From the NCBI GenBank assembly GCA_016721385.1, contig JADKIE010000001.1, positions 738,501 to 802,500 on the forward strand: DNA of 64,000 nucleotides, given 5' to 3'. This DNA comes from Chitinophagaceae bacterium (GTDB lineage Bacteria > Bacteroidota > Bacteroidia > Chitinophagales > Chitinophagaceae). Of the stretch, positions 28,369 through 38,151 are shown piece by piece; position 1 is the stretch's first letter; every line of letters begins with the position of its first letter. Made by a program: the position numbers and the translations under genes. A model generated the notes under the pieces. It was given only the letters and a program-made list of their open reading frames with translations. It searched no databases and was not told the origin of the DNA.

Positions 28369-29891
28369 ATGCAAAGTAAGAAAGTAATTTTAATTATCAT
28401 GGATGGATGGGGATTAGGAAAAGTAGAAAAAAGTGATGCCGTACAACATGCTAAAACACCTTTGTAAGTTCACTTTATAAAAACTATCCGCATACAACAC
28501 TGGTAACCTGTGGCGAAGATGTTGGCTTGCCCGAAGGCCAAATGGGAAATAGCGAAGTAGGCCATTTAAATTTGGGCGCCGGTAGAATAGTTTATCAGGA
28601 GCTGCAACGCATAAATGTTGCTATAAAAACCGGTGAATTTGCTCAAAATAAAACATTGCTTAATGCTATAACTTATGCAAATGAAAATAATAAGCCATTG
28701 CATTTAATTGGTTTGGTTAGCGATGGTGGGGTACACTCACACATCAATCATTTAAAAGCCATAACATCGCTTTGTGCCGAAAATGGTTTAAAAAATGTAT
28801 TTATACATGCTTTTACAGATGGCAGAGATACCGACCCGAAAAGTAGTTTGGGTTATTTAACCGATTTGCAAAATCATTTAGATAAATCAACCGGCACAAT
28901 AGCTTCTGTAACTGGCAGGTATTATGCAATGGATAGAGATAAGCGATGGGAAAGAGTAAAACTGGCTTATGATGCTTTGGTAAATGGTATTGGTGTTCAA
29001 TCAAACAATATTTTAGAAGCAATAAAAACATCGTACGACCAAGGCGTTACTGATGAGTTTATAAAACCAATCATTAATGCTCAAATTTTAAACCATCAAT
29101 CATCTATTAAAAATAACGATGCAGTTATTTGTTTTAATTTTAGAACTGATAGATGCAGGGAAATTACAGAAGTGTTAACCCAAAAAGATTTTGCCGATTT
29201 TGGCATGCATAAATTAAATCTGCATTACACTACATTAACACAATATGATCAAACATTTAAAAATGTAAACATTGTTTTTGAAAACGATGATTTAAAAAAT
29301 ACGCTGGGCGAAATATTAGAGCAAAACAACAAAACTCAAATACGCATTGCCGAAACAGAAAAATATCCTCACGTAAGTTTCTTTTTTAGTGGCGGAAGAG
29401 AAAACCCTTTTGATGGAGAAAGGCGTTTAATGGTACCATCTCCAAAAGTAGCTACATACGATATGCAGCCCGAAATGAGTGCCATTGAAGTAACAGATAA
29501 TATCGTAAATGAAATAAAAACTAACCCTGCCGATTTTATTTGCCTAAACTTTGCAAATGCCGACATGGTAGGCCATACCGGCGTTTGGAATGCAGTAATT
29601 AAAGCAGTAGAAACAGTAGACAGTTGTGTAGAAAGAGTTGTTACCACCGCACTAGCGCAAGACTATACCATTTTTTTAACGGCCGATCATGGCAATGCCG
29701 ATTACATGATTAATGATGATGGGAGCCCAAATACAGCCCATACACTTAATGCTGTACCTTTGTTTATAATAGATAATAATTGGAAAGGTGAAATAAAAAA
29801 TGGCAAGCTTGGAGATATTGCCCCAACTATTTTAAAAATAATGCAATTACCTATACCTTTAGAAATGAGCGGTGATGTGTTAATTAATTAA
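28369..29891 (+). CDS. gpmI: 2,3-bisphosphoglycerate-independent phosphoglycerate mutase, one frameshift
   Basis: From ATG 28369 the protein starts SKKVILIIMDGWGLG (metal-binding Asp12), breaks near 28464 where CCTTTG lacks one T, and continues with EGQMGNSEVGHLNLGAGR (the phospho-serine nucleophile, Ser62). It then has ASVTGRYYAMDRDKRWERV and the metal sites near the end (NADMVGHTG, TADHGNAD and AHT). About 507 residues, the family length. The enzyme converts 3-phosphoglycerate to 2-phosphoglycerate in glycolysis, in the cytosol with Mn2+. Being essential, the break is likely a sequence error. Confidence 0.9.
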
Positions 29892-29914
29892 GCGTTATAT
29901 TAAATAAATTTATT

Positions 29915-30427
29915 ATGAAAAATTTTTTTAAGAAACTATTTTTTGTTTTGTTATTAGCATTTATTGCTATTCAATTTTTTAGGCCTGCAAAAAATAAAGC
30001 CGAAGGTGTAAGCGCCAATGATATTACAACTAAATATACTGTACCGCAAGATGTACAAGCTATTTTAAAAACCAGTTGCTACGATTGCCATAGTAATAAT
30101 ACCAACTATCCGTGGTACAGTCAAATTCAGCCGGTGGCCTGGTGGTTGGATGATCATATTAAAGAAGGAAAAAGAGAACTTAATTTTTCTGAGTTTGCAA
30201 CATATCGCATTGGCAGGCAGTACAAAAAGTTAGAAGAAATAAATAAAGAGGTAAAAGAAGGAGAAATGCCTTTATCATCTTATACACTTATACATAAAGA
30301 TGCTATACCTAACGATCAACAAAAACTAAGTTTAGCCAATTGGGTAACCACATTAAGAGATAGTATTAAGGCACAATATCCGGAGGATAGTTTAAAAAGA
30401 CCGCAAAAAAAGCCTGAAGCTAAGTAA
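29915..30427 (+). CDS. Haem-binding-domain (Haem_bd) protein
   Basis: A 170-residue protein with an N-terminal membrane anchor (residues 8-22). KTSCYDCHSNNTNYPWYSQIQPVAWWLDDHIKEGKRELNFSEFA contains one CxxCH haem c motif (Cys55, Cys58, His59) and the conserved Trp/His run of the Haem_bd family. It is therefore probably a membrane-anchored periplasmic cytochrome-like protein. The C-terminus is Lys/Pro rich. It sits 23 bases after gpmI and upstream of a TonB receptor, hinting at a link to iron or haem that is only inferred. Confidence 0.8.
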   Translation: MKNFFKKLFFVLLLAFIAIQFFRPAKNKAEGVSANDITTKYTVPQDVQAILKTSCYDCHSNNTNYPWYSQIQPVAWWLDDHIKEGKRELNFSEFATYRIGRQYKKLEEINKEVKEGEMPLSSYTLIHKDAIPNDQQKLSLANWVTTLRDSIKAQYPEDSLKRPQKKPEAK

Positions 30428-30443
30428 ATAACTATTTTTATTA

Positions 30444-30960
30444 GTGAACATCAGAGAAAAAAATATTTGCTAGTACTACCGCTTTTAGTAGTTGTAATGC
30501 TGCCGCTACTACTTTCTATAAATTATTTGATCAAAGAGTATGCTATTAAAAAAGAGATGGAAAAAAAATTAGAAAAATCTCTTTTAACAACACTTACCAT
30601 ACCTAAGAAGAATGTACATTGGATTGAAAATGGAAAAGAATTAGTTATTAATGGAGAAATGTTTGATGTTAAAAATTATTCTGTTCAAAATGAATATTTA
30701 ATTGTTTGTGGCCTGTTTGATGAGTACGAAAAGCAATTAAAAAAGAATTGTCATCTCACCTTACTAAAGATAATACCACTACAAAATCTATCAAGAATTT
30801 ACTTTTACAAATATTTACTACCTACATAATTCAACAAAACAAGTATACTGCAGAGCACGAAATTTACGATCAATTACAAAAAAGATATTGCCCTTTTAAG
30901 TCAGAAACCCAACCTGCCTTTATTACAAAAATTACTCCGCCTCCAAATTATTTAGCTTAA
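30444..30960 (+). CDS. Small unknown membrane protein, frameshifted
   Basis: Open segments 30467-30829 and 30748-30960 overlap in different frames. Joined near 30745 (KQLKKELSSHLTKDN...) and with one more A near 30460, they make about 172 residues from the GTG at 30444. It has one strong N-terminal membrane helix (LLVLPLLVVVMLPLLLSINYLI), then a small domain with VHWIENGKELVINGEMFDVKNYSVQNEYLIVCGLFDEYEKQL, and ends ITPPPNYLA. I do not recognise a named family; it lies directly before a TonB receptor in a probable operon with the haem-binding protein. Confidence 0.5.
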
Positions 30961-31024
30961 TTCAATTTAGTACAACATAAAGCAAGTATTGTTTTATGCA
31001 ATTTATTATTATTAAAACGAGCTA

Positions 31025-33277
31025 ATGAAAAATATAATTTTATCATTGGTGTTTTACTTTGTTGCAATCTGTTCAAACGCACAAAATAATAGGCAACAAA
31101 ATATTGATACCACTAAAGAAATTTCTTTAGAAGAAATAGTAATTACTTCCAGCAATTTTGCAGAAAAGAAAAAAAATATTGCTCAAAGAATTGAGGTTAT
31201 TAGTGCAAAAAATATAGCGGCAAGCAATAGCCAAAACACAGGCGATTTATTAATTAATACCGGTAAAATTTTTGTACAAAAAAGTCAGCAAGGTGGCAGC
31301 AGCCCGGTTATTAGAGGGTTTGAAGCAAGCAGAGTATTGTTAGTGATAGATGGTGTAAGGATGAATAATGCCATTTATCGGTCTGGTCATTTACAAAACG
31401 TTATCACTTCCGATCAAAACTCCTTAAGCCGAGTAGAAGTGATGTACGGACCTTCGTCTACCATTTATGGAAGCGACGCTTTAGGAGGTATCATTCATTT
31501 GGTTACTAAGTCGCCACAATTATCCGTAAACAAAAAAATGCTTGTTACGGGCTCTGCATTTGCAAGATATTCAAGTGCTAATAATGAAAAAACAATACAT
31601 GCCGATGCAAGTATTGGTGGCAAAAAAATTGCCTGGTTACAAGCTTATAATTATAGTGATTTTGGCGATATGAAAATGGGCAGTAACTATCCTGATGAAT
31701 ATCCCAACTTTGGCAGAAGAAGCCTTTATGTAGGCCAAGTAAATGGCATAGATTCTGTTATGAAAAACGCTGACGACAGAGTGCAGAAATTTTCCGGTTA
31801 TAAACAATGGGACATTACTCAAAAAATATTGTTTAAGCAAAATGACAAAGTTAAACATTCTCTCAATTTTCAATTTTCAAACAGTACAAATGTTCCAAGA
31901 TATGATCGCCTGCAAGATGTTAAAAATTTTGGCGGTAGCATTGGTACAACGTTACGCTACGCCGAATGGTTTTATGGCCCACAAAAAAGATTAATGGGCG
32001 CTTACGAATTTAACGCTTCCAAAACCGGTTTTTTTGACGAAATAAAGGCAAATGTTAATTATCAGGCCATTGAAGAAAGCAGGCAAACAAGGGAATACAG
32101 GCGTAATGACAGGTTTGATAGCCAAGTAGAAAAAGTAAATGTAATTGGAACAACTGTTGGTTGTAGAAAAATTTTTGGTAACAACGAGTTAGTAGTTGGA
32201 GTTGATATGCAATTGAATGATGTAAAATCAAGAGCCACAAGAACAAACTTAACCACCGGTGCAATAACCAAAATTGCAACACGATATCCCGATGGAAAAA
32301 ATACCATGAATAATTTTGGCATTTATGCACAACACACTTATAAATTTACGAACAAAAAAATGGTATTAAATGATGGCTTACGTTTGCAGGCAATTCGTTT
32401 AAAAAGCAATGTACTCGATAATTCATTTTTTAGGTTACCCGATACAGTTGTACAGCAAAATAATATTGCCATTACAGGAAACATTGGTATTGTGTTTACT
32501 CCCAATAAAAATACCATTATTAAAACATCCATATCCTCCGGCTTTAGAGCACCCAATATTGATGATTTGGCTAAGGTTTTTGAATCCAGCACCGCTGCAA
32601 AACAAGTTGTTTTGCCTAATGCAAATTTAAAACCCGAATACACGTACAATATAGATGTATCACTTAATCAATTTATTACCGATAAGATTAGTTTTGAGTT
32701 AACCGGATTTTATGCACTTTTTAGAAATGCAATAATAAAAGCATCTTACAAATTAAATGGACAAGATTCTATTATTTATAACGGAGTAAAAAGCCAGGTA
32801 AATGCCGAAATTATTTCAGGTCTAACGTTTAACAGTACCCTTACTTATACCAAAGGTTTTTTTAAAACAGATAATACAAAATTAAATAGTGTGTACGAAA
32901 AACAAACAAACGGAACATATGTTTTAGTAAACAAAAGTGTTTCTAATAAACCATTGGATCACATCCCTCCTGTTATCGGAAAAACAAGCCTTCATTTTCA
33001 GCATAAAAAATTCAGCACAGAATTTTATTTGCTTTATAATGGATGGAAACATTTGGATCAATACAATGCCGATGGAGAAGATAATGCACAATATGCAACA
33101 GCCGACGGAATGCCTTCTTGGATGACCATGAATTTAAAAGCAAATTTTACTCTTTTAAAGAATCTATCTATGCAGGCCGGAATTGAAAATATCTTGGATA
33201 AAAATTACAGGTATTTTGCTTCCGGATTTTCTGCACCCGGAAGAAATGTAATGATTGCATTAAGAGCAAAATTCTAA
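31025..33277 (+). CDS. TonB-dependent receptor
   Basis: A 750-residue outer-membrane receptor. The signal peptide ends near CSNAQ (residue 20). The TonB box-like LEEIVITSSN (38-47) is followed by a plug domain (NTGKIFVQKSQQGGSSPVIRGFEASRVLLVIDGVRMNNAIYRSGHLQNV, SRVEVMYGPSSTIYGSDALGGIIHL) and a barrel ending AGIENILDKNYRYFASGFSAPGRNVMIALRAKF with a C-terminal Phe. The plug resembles haemoglobin/transferrin- or colicin-type receptors. The substrate is unknown; haem or a metal is suggested by the upstream haem-binding gene. The gene is intact and is followed by a strong terminator. Confidence 0.85.
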   Translation: MKNIILSLVFYFVAICSNAQNNRQQNIDTTKEISLEEIVITSSNFAEKKKNIAQRIEVISAKNIAASNSQNTGDLLINTGKIFVQKSQQGGSSPVIRGFEASRVLLVIDGVRMNNAIYRSGHLQNVITSDQNSLSRVEVMYGPSSTIYGSDALGGIIHLVTKSPQLSVNKKMLVTGSAFARYSSANNEKTIHADASIGGKKIAWLQAYNYSDFGDMKMGSNYPDEYPNFGRRSLYVGQVNGIDSVMKNADDRVQKFSGYKQWDITQKILFKQNDKVKHSLNFQFSNSTNVPRYDRLQDVKNFGGSIGTTLRYAEWFYGPQKRLMGAYEFNASKTGFFDEIKANVNYQAIEESRQTREYRRNDRFDSQVEKVNVIGTTVGCRKIFGNNELVVGVDMQLNDVKSRATRTNLTTGAITKIATRYPDGKNTMNNFGIYAQHTYKFTNKKMVLNDGLRLQAIRLKSNVLDNSFFRLPDTVVQQNNIAITGNIGIVFTPNKNTIIKTSISSGFRAPNIDDLAKVFESSTAAKQVVLPNANLKPEYTYNIDVSLNQFITDKISFELTGFYALFRNAIIKASYKLNGQDSIIYNGVKSQVNAEIISGLTFNSTLTYTKGFFKTDNTKLNSVYEKQTNGTYVLVNKSVSNKPLDHIPPVIGKTSLHFQHKKFSTEFYLLYNGWKHLDQYNADGEDNAQYATADGMPSWMTMNLKANFTLLKNLSMQAGIENILDKNYRYFASGFSAPGRNVMIALRAKF

Positions 33278-33300
33278 TTTATTTATTATCAATTAATTAC

Positions 33301-33338
33301 AAAAAGGGGTCAAATGTTAAAATTTGACCCCTTTTTTA
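33301..33338 (+). terminator. Strong rho-independent terminator after the TonB receptor
   Basis: AAAAAGGGGTCAAAT (33301-33315) pairs with ATTTGACCCCTTTTT around a 6-nt loop and ends in a T-run, 24 bases after the receptor stop. It isolates the receptor unit from the sigma factor gene that follows. Confidence 0.9.
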
Positions 33339-33393
33339 TACGCAGCATATTTGCAATTAAAATTGTCTAACTTTAAGGAAAACTAAGCACTAT

Positions 33394-33975
33394 ATGACGG
33401 AAGAGCTAATGCTAGCCGGATGTCTTAAAAACAATGCCTCCGCACAAGAGGCGTTGTATAATCGTTTTAGCCCCCGAATGTTGGGTGTGTGTTATCGTTT
33501 TGCAAAAAACAGAGAAGATGCTGAGGATATGTTGCAGGAAGGATTTGTAAAAGTATTTACTCAAATGCATCAATACAGAAATGAAGGCGCTTTAGAAGGA
33601 TGGATTCGCAGAATTGTAGTACACACTTGCATTAATGTTTTAAAAAAGAATAAAAAATTTTCGGATAGTGTTGATATAATACATGCAACAGGAATGCATA
33701 TCCGAGAAGATATGATTCCTTCTATAATGCAGGCAAAACAAGTGGTTGAGTGTATTAGAATGTTGCCACTAGGTTATAGAACAGTTTTAAATCTTTATGC
33801 TATTGAAGGATTTAGTCACCGGGAAATTGGCCACATGCTCGACATTGAAGAAAGCACCAGCCGAAGCCAGTACACCCGAGCAAAGGCTATGCTTGAAGAA
33901 ATTTTGATTAGAAAAAAAATTATACAAAAACCAAAAGAAAAAAGTTATTATTTGGCTGCTAACGCACCCAGATAA
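33394..33975 (+). CDS. ECF-type RNA polymerase sigma factor
   Basis: 193 residues with sigma-70 regions 2 and 4. Region 2 is NNASAQEALYNRFSPRMLGVCYRFAKNREDAEDMLQEGFVKVFTQMHQYRNEGALEGWIRRIVVHTCIN (the AEDMLQEGF and WIRRI signatures). Region 4 is MLPLGYRTVLNLYAIEGFSHREIGHMLDIEESTSRSQYTRAKAML. It lacks regions 1 and 3 and so belongs to the extracytoplasmic-function group. It is followed 35 bases later by a gene with an anti-sigma-like N-terminus, so the two are probably one regulatory pair. Promoters it recognises are unknown. Start ATG 33394. Confidence 0.9.
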   Translation: MTEELMLAGCLKNNASAQEALYNRFSPRMLGVCYRFAKNREDAEDMLQEGFVKVFTQMHQYRNEGALEGWIRRIVVHTCINVLKKNKKFSDSVDIIHATGMHIREDMIPSIMQAKQVVECIRMLPLGYRTVLNLYAIEGFSHREIGHMLDIEESTSRSQYTRAKAMLEEILIRKKIIQKPKEKSYYLAANAPR

Positions 33976-34010
33976 TAATTGCTTTACCTAACAATTGCTT
34001 TTAAGTGAAA

Positions 34011-35504
34011 ATGGAAAGAAGATTTTATACGGATAATTTTGAACGTTTCGTCAAGGACAAAGCCGATGAGTTTAAAATGATTCCTTCAAGAAGAGTTTGG
34101 CACAGCATTTACAACGATTTGCATCCAAGCCGTAAGTGGCCCTCTATAGCTATGCTATTGCTTTTAATTACCTCTGTATTATTTATTGGCTATTTTAATA
34201 CTAATAATACGCAAGAAGAAGCATTGTTAAATAACGAAAAAAACATTGTCGGTACTTCAATTGGTACTACTAAGCACAGTTTAACCGCTGGCTCTGCAAA
34301 CAAAATATCAAAGCCTACAACTGCTCTTAATATTAATACTCCACTTGTTAATAATATAAATAAAAATATTGTAGCCACTAAAGTTAAAGTTTCTGGTAGT
34401 ACAACAACTCACATTTCAACATCTTCTACTATAACAAACTCAAAAAAACAAAATAATAAAAAGAGTACTGCAACACCTGAAGACATGGTTACTGCTAATG
34501 TAAAACCTATTCGCCCTTCAACTGTAACAAACGATACAAAAATCACCAACTTAGCACTACAGAATATTGTAGCAGAAAAAGAAGTTTCTGATAAAGAAGA
34601 AGCCCTTACTATTGAGAACATTGAAAATCGTTTGGCAAGAATAAATTTTGAAGCAGAAAAAGAAGTATCAGAAAAAAAACAAGTTACTCAAAACATTTCC
34701 GACAAAAAACAACTTGATTTAGCATCAGAATCTAAACCATTTATAGAAGATTTTGCATTACAAAATAAACCTAAACAAAAAAAGTGGAAAGGCAGATCAA
34801 GCATGGAATTTTATGCAACACCTAGTTTTAGTTACAGATATTTAAACCCAGGACCGGAATATAATGCATCTTCTTCGCTACTTGCAAATAACACTTTCAA
34901 TAATGGTTTAAATCACAAACTAGGTTTTGGGCTGGAAACCGGGTTAGGTGTTTCTTATACAGTTGCTAAAAACCTACGGCTTAAAGGCGGTTTACAATTA
35001 AATTACACCAGCTATGGGGTAATTGCCGACAAAATTGGCCATCCTGTAATAACAACAATGATGATGACCGACCCTAATAGCGGAGCTCCTTCTATTGCTG
35101 CAGCAACATCAACAGCAGCTAACTCTTCTATCTATAACCCCATAACACTTCATAACAAAACTTACCAAATATCTATACCGTTAGGAGCAGCATTAAAATT
35201 GTCCGGCAACGATAAATATGAGTGGTTTGTGGGTGCTTCTTTACAGCCAACTTATGTATTTGGAGGAAAAGCAAACATTATTTCGTCGGATAGAAAATAT
35301 TACATCACGGATGCTTCCTTAATTGGAAAATGGAATTTAAATTCATCTGTTGAAGCTTATGTAAATTACAAGTTTGGCGATATTAATTTCCATGCCGGGC
35401 CACAATTACGCTATCAATTATTTTCTACCTACAATAATAATTTAGCACTTACCGAAAAACTTTATAATATTGGCTTTAAAGTTGGTATAGCCAAGACTTT
35501 TTAG
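34011..35504 (+). CDS. Candidate dual-membrane-spanning anti-sigma factor (N-terminal cytosolic domain, inner-membrane helix, outer-membrane barrel)
   Basis: A 497-residue protein in four parts. A charged cytosolic start has FERFVKDKADEFKMIPSRRVWHSIYNDL (10-37), with the Pro...VWxxI pattern of anti-sigma N-termini. A single helix WPSIAMLLLLITSVLFIGYF (43-62) follows. The linker of about 195 residues is rich in Ser, Thr, Asn and Lys. The C-terminal part, about 240 residues from about 258 (SSMEFYATPSFSYRYL to YNIGFKVGIAKTF), has alternating aromatic strands like a small outer-membrane beta-barrel ending in Phe. Directly after an ECF sigma gene, this matches the dual membrane-spanning anti-sigma factors described in Bacteroides. 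I started at ATG 34011; a GTG two codons earlier is possible. Binding of the sigma factor is inference. Confidence 0.7.
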   Translation: MERRFYTDNFERFVKDKADEFKMIPSRRVWHSIYNDLHPSRKWPSIAMLLLLITSVLFIGYFNTNNTQEEALLNNEKNIVGTSIGTTKHSLTAGSANKISKPTTALNINTPLVNNINKNIVATKVKVSGSTTTHISTSSTITNSKKQNNKKSTATPEDMVTANVKPIRPSTVTNDTKITNLALQNIVAEKEVSDKEEALTIENIENRLARINFEAEKEVSEKKQVTQNISDKKQLDLASESKPFIEDFALQNKPKQKKWKGRSSMEFYATPSFSYRYLNPGPEYNASSSLLANNTFNNGLNHKLGFGLETGLGVSYTVAKNLRLKGGLQLNYTSYGVIADKIGHPVITTMMMTDPNSGAPSIAAATSTAANSSIYNPITLHNKTYQISIPLGAALKLSGNDKYEWFVGASLQPTYVFGGKANIISSDRKYYITDASLIGKWNLNSSVEAYVNYKFGDINFHAGPQLRYQLFSTYNNNLALTEKLYNIGFKVGIAKTF

Positions 35505-35582
35505 CATAGCTTTTAACTTAAAATTTTATTTATCCAATCTGTCGCCATTAGGCGATTACCTGCATATAGTTTATTTTGAAGC

Positions 35583-36164
35583 ATGAAATACAGTATTGCA
35601 ATTTTTTTTACACTTACATTATTTATTTACGCTTGTAAGAATAAATCATCTAACCAAACCAAGGCGGTTGTTGCTACGGATACTTTAGCTAAACAACGAT
35701 TTTTTCCGGTAACCAATTACATAAAAGGGCAACTTTTGATATTAAGCAAAAAGGTAAATCCTTTAAAATACACAACAATAGATAACAGAACAGATTCTGT
35801 TTGGTTAAAAATTGAAGACTTAAGTACAGCAGTTTCCGAATTTCTTACCCCTGTTATTGATTCTGCAAATTTGAATACGCTGTTTCTGGAAAAGAGTTTT
35901 AAAGACCAAACTTTAAATGCCATTACATTTACTTATGAGCCGATTGCTAAAATACCGGATAGTATTTCATTATCGAATTGGAATGTATATATTGAACCCG
36001 AAACAGGAAATGTAAAAAGTATTTATTTGGTAAAAACTATTGGCGCCAAAACCATACAACTAACCTGGACTAATAATACCAATTGTAAAATGGTTTATTT
36101 AACATCTAATGCTGATGGTAGCTTTAAAATTGAAAAAGAAGAAAAAATTGTATGGGATTTTTAA
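35583..36164 (+). CDS. Lipoprotein of unknown function
   Basis: 193 residues with a lipoprotein signal (MKYSIAIFFTLTLFIYAC, Cys18). The mature domain reads KQRFFPVTNYIKGQLLILSKKVNPLKYTTI, WLKIEDLSTAVSEFLTPVIDSANLNTLFLEKSFKDQTLNAITFTYEP, then beta-rich segments. I do not recognise a family. The TAA is immediately followed by the uvrC ATG (TTTTTAAATG), so it is co-transcribed with uvrC, though a functional link is unlikely. A role in the envelope is inferred only from the lipobox. Confidence 0.6.
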   Translation: MKYSIAIFFTLTLFIYACKNKSSNQTKAVVATDTLAKQRFFPVTNYIKGQLLILSKKVNPLKYTTIDNRTDSVWLKIEDLSTAVSEFLTPVIDSANLNTLFLEKSFKDQTLNAITFTYEPIAKIPDSISLSNWNVYIEPETGNVKSIYLVKTIGAKTIQLTWTNNTNCKMVYLTSNADGSFKIEKEEKIVWDF

Positions 36165-38000
36165 ATGACATCCAAAGAATTTTCCATACTATCCAATACT
36201 ATCCCTACAAACCCGGGCATTTATAAATACTACGATATACATAATGAATTAATTTATGTTGGCAAGGCAAAGCATTTACGTAAAAGAGTAAGCTCCTATT
36301 TTGCAAAAAACCATACAAGTTTTAAAACAATTGAATTAGTTAGCAGAATTAAACGAATAGAGTTTACTATTGTTAATAACGAACACGATGCATTGTTGCT
36401 GGAGAATACTTTAATTAAAGAGTATCAACCAAAATATAATATTAGCCTGAAAGATGATAAAACTTATCCATACATTGTTGTTAAAAATGAACCATTTCCA
36501 AGAGTATTTTTTACCCGAAGGAAAATAAACGATGGCTCAACTTACTTTGGACCTTACACATCGGTACAAAGTGCAAAAGAGCTTTTAAATTTTATAAAGC
36601 AAAATATTTTGCTTCGTACCTGTAAATTAAATTTATCTGATAATAATATTAAGCGAAAGAAATTTAAAGTTTGCCTGGAGTATCATTTAGGAAATTGTAA
36701 AGGCCCCTGCGAAGGATTGCAAACCGCCGAAGATTATGCTACCGAATTACAACAACTAACCAATTTATTAAAGGGTAATTTATCGCCGGTAATACAGCAT
36801 TTTAAAAAAGAAATGCACACATTAGCCGCTTCAATGGCTTTTGAAAGAGCCGAAATTTACAGAAAGAAAATTGAGCATCTAAAAAACTATCAGGTAAACT
36901 CTGCAGTTGTAAATACAAGAATGGGCACTGTAGATGTTTTTTCTATTTTAGAAGATGGTAATATTGGCTATGTAAATTATTTGGCTGTTACAAATGGAAC
37001 CATTGTAAAAACCAAAACGGTTATTTTAGAAAAAAGATTGGATGAAACTGCTGCCGATTTGCTCTCATTTGCCATTGCCGATTTGCGATTACAGTTTAAA
37101 AGCGAAGCAAAAGAAATTATTGTTCCATTTGAAATTGTGTATGCCGGGGAAGATGTAAAAATAACCATTCCAAAAAGTGGAGATAAAAAAAAGCTGCTCA
37201 CTCTTTCCGAAAAAAATGTAAACTACTTTCAGTTTGAGTTGAAAAGAAAAAAGATGTTGAACTTAGAGGAAAGATCGGAAGCTGAAAAATTACAAGTTTT
37301 ACATCAACTCCAAAAAGATTTGCATTTATCACAACCGCCGTTACACATTGAGTGTTTTGATAACTCAAATTTACATGGAAGCTTTCCGGTGTCTGCAGTT
37401 GTGGTATTTAAAAATGGTGCTGCCAGTAAGGCTGATTACAGAAGATTTAAAGTAAAAACCGTTGTGGGCATTAATGATTTTGCCAGCATGAAGGAAGCTG
37501 TGTACCGCAGATATAAACGGCTTATTGAAGAAAATCAATCTATTCCGCAACTGATAATAATAGATGGCGGTAAGGGGCAGCTAAGCGCTGCCATGCAAAG
37601 TGTAAATCTATTAAGAAATCAGGAAAATTTTAGTGCTGCTCACCCATTTAATTATACAACTGTTGTTGGTTTGGCAAAAAATGAAGAAGAGATTTTTTTT
37701 CCGGGAGATACACAATCCATAAAACTACCGTGGGAAAGCGCAAGCCTTAAATTAATAAGACATATACGAGATGAAGTGCATAACCATGGAATTACTTTTC
37801 ATAGAAATTTAAGAAGCAAGGGTGCTTTTAATAACGAATTAGAACAAATTGCCGGCATTGGGAAAAGCACAATTGATTTCTTACTGAAAAAATTTAAATC
37901 GGTTAAACAAATAAAGGAAAAATCGATAGATGATTTAACCGAAGTTATTGGAAAGAAAAGGGCAGATTTAGTAGTACAATACTTTTTAGGTAAAAAATAA
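36165..38000 (+). CDS. uvrC: Excinuclease ABC subunit C
   Basis: The 611-residue protein has an N-terminal GIY-YIG nuclease domain (NPGIYKYYDIHNELIYVGKAKHLRKRVSSYF, about 17-50). The linking Cys motif is CLEYHLGNCKGPCEG, and the UVR/UvrB-binding motif is ASMAFERAEIYRKKIEHLKNYQ. The C-terminal RNase H-like nuclease is HIECFDNSNLHGSFPVSAVVVFKNG...DGGKGQLSAA, and helix-hairpin-helix motifs close it (QIAGIGKSTIDFLLKKF). It makes both incisions in nucleotide excision repair after UvrAB has found damage. Intact, family length. Starts directly at the stop of the upstream lipoprotein gene. Confidence 0.95.
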   Translation: MTSKEFSILSNTIPTNPGIYKYYDIHNELIYVGKAKHLRKRVSSYFAKNHTSFKTIELVSRIKRIEFTIVNNEHDALLLENTLIKEYQPKYNISLKDDKTYPYIVVKNEPFPRVFFTRRKINDGSTYFGPYTSVQSAKELLNFIKQNILLRTCKLNLSDNNIKRKKFKVCLEYHLGNCKGPCEGLQTAEDYATELQQLTNLLKGNLSPVIQHFKKEMHTLAASMAFERAEIYRKKIEHLKNYQVNSAVVNTRMGTVDVFSILEDGNIGYVNYLAVTNGTIVKTKTVILEKRLDETAADLLSFAIADLRLQFKSEAKEIIVPFEIVYAGEDVKITIPKSGDKKKLLTLSEKNVNYFQFELKRKKMLNLEERSEAEKLQVLHQLQKDLHLSQPPLHIECFDNSNLHGSFPVSAVVVFKNGAASKADYRRFKVKTVVGINDFASMKEAVYRRYKRLIEENQSIPQLIIIDGGKGQLSAAMQSVNLLRNQENFSAAHPFNYTTVVGLAKNEEEIFFPGDTQSIKLPWESASLKLIRHIRDEVHNHGITFHRNLRSKGAFNNELEQIAGIGKSTIDFLLKKFKSVKQIKEKSIDDLTEVIGKKRADLVVQYFLGKK

Positions 38001-38064
38001 AAAGGGGCTTGGATAGAAATCCTGCCCCGCTTTAATCCAATATCCTATGAAAAACCAAGGCAAA
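38000..38064 (+). repeat. Structured tandem repeat, copy 1, with 17-codon ORF
   Basis: A 65-nt unit almost identical to 38152-38218. GGGGC (38004-38008) and GCCCC (38023-38028) enclose GGAT/ATCC, giving a nested hairpin. The same GGAT (38011-38014) can instead pair within TTGGAT/ATCCAA (38035-38040), and CTTGG can pair with CCAAG (38055-38059), so alternative folds compete. The unit runs into ATG AAA AAC CAA GGC AAA, a 17-codon ORF (38047-38100, MKNQGKNNITYVLLFRV). On the minus strand the hairpin is followed by T-rich sequence and could act as a terminator. It lies between convergent uvrC and gldN. Confidence 0.6.
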
Positions 38065-38151
38065 AATAATATTACTTATGTATTATTGTTTAGGGTATAA
38101 CTACCTGTTTTTATAAGCTACATGCCCAGACAAGATAACAGTACAAAATAA

